Below, piece after piece: positions 61,599 through 64,000 of a stretch of 64,000 nucleotides of DNA. The position numbers were made by a program, and so were the translations under genes. The notes under the pieces were generated by a model. The model made no database searches, was not told where the DNA came from, and worked only from the letters and a program-made list of their open reading frames with translations. Where the stretch lies: contig OX377203.1 in the NCBI GenBank assembly GCA_947396885.1, forward strand, positions 24,803,253 through 24,867,252, given 5' to 3'. Within the stretch, counting starts at the first letter, position 1. Each line of letters opens with the position of its first letter. Origin of the DNA: Heligmosomoides polygyrus polygyrus. Its lineage: Eukaryota; Nematoda; Chromadorea; Rhabditida; Heligmosomidae.

Positions 61599-62879
61599 TT
61601 AGGTTGTAACGAATTAAATGGCACTGGCTTGTGCCATTTTTTGGTGCGTCTTTACGCGTTTGATCAAGAACAAACCGTAACATGTGACATATCATTTAGA
61701 AGCGCAAACTTTGCTCCACCGGTGAGTACCAAATTTTCCATGTAAAAGTGGGAAAACTTTAGAGTTTTATTGACTTATTTGCAGATGGACAAAAGGGTAA
61801 TCCGAGGCATTTACTTGTATGAATTCAAGCTGGGCACTACAGCTAAGAAGGCGGAAGAGAAGATCAACGCCGCATTCGGTCAAGGATGTTCCACAATTCG
61901 GACGGCGTATCGTTGGTATCAGAAGTTCCGGAATGGAGATGAGAGCTTGGAAGAACGTGAAGGTCGTGGGAGGCATAGTGATGTTGATGAGGACAAGCTG
62001 AGAGATGTGGTAGAGGAGGATCCACACAAAGGTACCAGGGAGATAACGAAGGTTCTTGGCGTCAGCCACAACACAGCTGCCCGGCATCTGAAGGAAATTG
62101 GAAAGACCAAAAAGCTGGAAAGATGGGTGCCTCACGAGCTGTCTGGGGAGCAAAGAAACCGACGATATGAGATCTCGTCCGCACTGCTTCTACGGAACGA
62201 AGCGGACCCATTCCTTGATCGCATCCTAACCTGTGACGAGAAATGGATAATGTACGACAACAGGCGACGATCGGCACAGTGGGTGGACAGCGATGAGAGC
62301 CCAAGGTTTTGGCGAAGCCGGAATTGCACCAAAAGAAAGTAATGGTGACAATATGGTGGTGTTCGCTGGGAATTATTCACCACAGCTTCCTCCCTCCCGG
62401 TGAATCCATCACGGCAGAGAAGTACCGCATTGAAATTGAAGAAATGATGAAAAAGTTGAAGGATATCCGGCCGGCCTTGGTAAACCGAAGGCGAGTTCTC
62501 CTTCTGCACGACAATGCTCGCCCCATGTAGCAGGAATGACGTTGCAGAAATTGAATGAGCTGAGCACTGAAACTCTACCACATCCTCCGTTTTCTCCCGA
62601 CCTCTCCCCAACAGACTACCATTTCTTCAAGCATCTTGGCGACTTCTTGGTAGGGAAAATATTCAAATACCAACAGGATGCCGAAATTGCCTTCGAAGAT
62701 TTCGTCAATTCCAGAACTTCTGATTGTTGTGCTACTGGGATAAAAAAGCTTGTGTCACGTTGGCAAAGATGTGTAGAATCAGAAGGTTTTTATTTCGATT
62801 AATAAACTTGCCTACAAGCCGAGATATTAACTGTTTAAATTTACAGTGGTTCAGTGCCATTTATTTCATTACAACCTAA
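61599..62879 (+). mobile_element. Nearly intact DD34D mariner, full-length ends
   Basis: The terminal repeats TTAGGTTGTAACGAATTAAA and, reversed, TTAGGTTGTAATGAAATAAA are flanked by TA at 61597-61598 and 62880-62881. The element is 1,281 bp, the usual mariner size. It is the youngest-looking autonomous-type element in the window; only two single-base deletions interrupt the transposase. Confidence 0.92.
61785..62802 (+). pseudogene. Mariner transposase, two single-base frameshifts
   Basis: Start ATG 61785 (MDKRVIRGIYLYEFKLGTTA). The first helix-turn-helix spans KKAEEKINAAFGQG to YRWYQKFRNG; the second spans REITKVLGVSHNTAARHLKE. WVPHELSGEQRNRR is followed by ILTCDEKWIMYDNRRR (first aspartate). 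A base is missing near 62302, where the frame moves to KPELHQKKVMVTIWW. LLLHDNARP carries the second aspartate. A base is missing in the CCCC at 62521-62524. The final frame reads LPHPPFSPDLSPTDYHFFKH (third aspartate) and ends ESEGFYFD at 62802. After those two indels 34 residues separate the last two aspartates. The length of about 339 residues equals that of active mariners. Confidence 0.9.
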
Positions 62880-64000
62880 TACATTTGAGTATGAAGAACA
62901 GTGGTATCGGAAAGGACATGGAGCTGGGCGTTCTTGGTCGTTCTCAGTATTCCCTCAGCACCCTTGAAAGCTCCCTAAGCTGCTCCTTTCCTCCTGTCCA
63001 GCTCCGTCATTAGTTCGCTTTCGACGTTGACTTTTCACACGCACATGGGGCGCTGCTAGGGCTTTCGAAGGTGCCTTTCGCGCTGAACGGAACTCATCAT
63101 CAGAAATTTCTACCTTTTTCGTAAGCGCCTGGCGAATTCAGCAGTGACTCGCAAGGAGAGCCTCCAGAGTGGCCGTGACCTTTGCGATGCAATTTTTACA
63201 GGATGTAGGATCCCGTGTGGAGAGTCCAAAACCATAGTTACTTTTTTCGGAATGCTCTTCTGTGGTCGAAAAAAAACGTCTGGACGCGCGAGCGCGTAGC
63301 TCATAACGCCCTACTGCCACCCGGTCCATGTGGTCCGTTGGCATAGTGGTAGCAGGGTCGCCTCTCGGGTGCACCGAGCGGGTTTCACGGTTCGGTCTCC
63401 GGTGCCGCCAATGTTTTAGCACACATCAGGTCGTTATTATTATGGGCTTGCGTGACCACAGGAGTCAATTTGTGCACGATTAATGCTTTTAGTATTTGAA
63501 CCTAGCCTCTTTGGGCTTTCGTTTGAGTTACCTCTCAATGGATCGTATTTGCACTATATCATTCTATTGGGTCGCTAACATAAAAAAAATCTTGCTCACA
63601 TAAAGTAACTGCTTTTGTTGCTGACAATGATAACAACAATTTTGATATAGAACTATGAAACATTTAGAACATTATCGCTTATCGCACCAGCAGCATCTTG
63701 CAAACGCTAGGGACGAACAATCCTCCTCTCCCTTACAAGGCATCATTACTTCTTCTTCGTTGAAGGCATAATCGGTAGGCGTAGAGAAGGGCCCCGGGTG
63801 ATCATCAACTTATCCAGCCGCCACCCAAGCATATGCCAGACGTGGCCGGAATACCGGAGCGCAGGACTGCCGATAGGTCTGGCTTATAATCTGCAATTGA
63901 GCAAATGCGTGCGAATGGAATCCAGTTCGTACGATGTTCTATGCTATTTACTTACTTTCAAGATGCCGTTTCTGCTGTGTAGCAAATTCAAACGAAAGCC
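62880..64000. other. No supported gene; one tRNA-like stretch
   Basis: 63332-63412 (+) has GTTGGCATAGTGGTAGCAGG and CACGGTTCGGTCTCCG, but the acceptor ends do not pair well, so it is more likely a tRNA-derived repeat than a gene. The rest of the window edge shows nothing recognisable. Confidence 0.35.

Noticed and set aside
63332..63412. tRNA gene on the plus strand
   Set aside because: Box-like sequences are present, but the acceptor stem does not pair well and the variable region is odd.

Overview
The window reads as nuclear DNA of a nematode, most likely a clade V rhabditid/strongylid (hookworm-like) species. This is inferred from the short introns with TTTCAG-type acceptors, the CR1-like and RTE-like non-LTR elements, the many mariner relatives, the tRNA-derived SINEs and the dense small inverted-repeat elements. 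There is no bacterial-style coding; most open frames are transposon debris. The one convincing host gene is a plus-strand multi-exon gene from about 25.0 kb to 50.1 kb, with a possible first exon at 24.57 kb and a doubtful last exon at 52.7 kb. I can place 37 exons (about 3.0 kb of coding sequence, about 1,010 residues). Every internal exon is a multiple of three and every internal intron is phase 0. The first and last blocks are coiled coil. Between them lie 28 micro-exons of 51-93 nt, each carrying one copy of a short module centred on xQC[DE]E (for example STQCDEEL, CVQCEEQL, YCQCDEEL), and several later ones also carry a TQT-type motif. I do not recognise this repeat family, and it is the best candidate here for an undescribed system. 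Its introns hold most of the transposons between 25 and 50 kb. Layout: 0-5.5 kb is a nest in which an RTE remnant is split by an inverted-repeat DNA element with a TGA target duplication, and that element is split by a CR1 copy; an internally deleted mariner follows. 5.5-8.4 kb holds SINE copies and a small palindromic MITE. 9-14.4 kb holds two degenerate CR1-like RT copies and several MITEs, some with a tRNA-like core. 16-18.5 kb holds tandem SINEs, a MITE and a nearly complete DD37D mariner relative. 19-24.5 kb holds MITEs and little else. 25-50 kb is the repeat-exon gene, with a 1.5-kb foldback element, mariners, an RTE fragment and perfect hairpins in its introns. 50.3-52.6 kb is an RTE-like element with recognisable endonuclease and RT domains. 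53-59 kb holds scattered SINE, CR1 and MITE copies. 59-62.9 kb is a cluster of three mariner-type elements: a 1-kb perfect foldback, a degenerate DD37D copy and an almost intact DD34D mariner with intact ends. How the parts work together: the host gene is one transcription unit whose repeat exons can be added, lost or skipped without breaking frame. The transposons are independent passengers; none has a fully intact open frame here.
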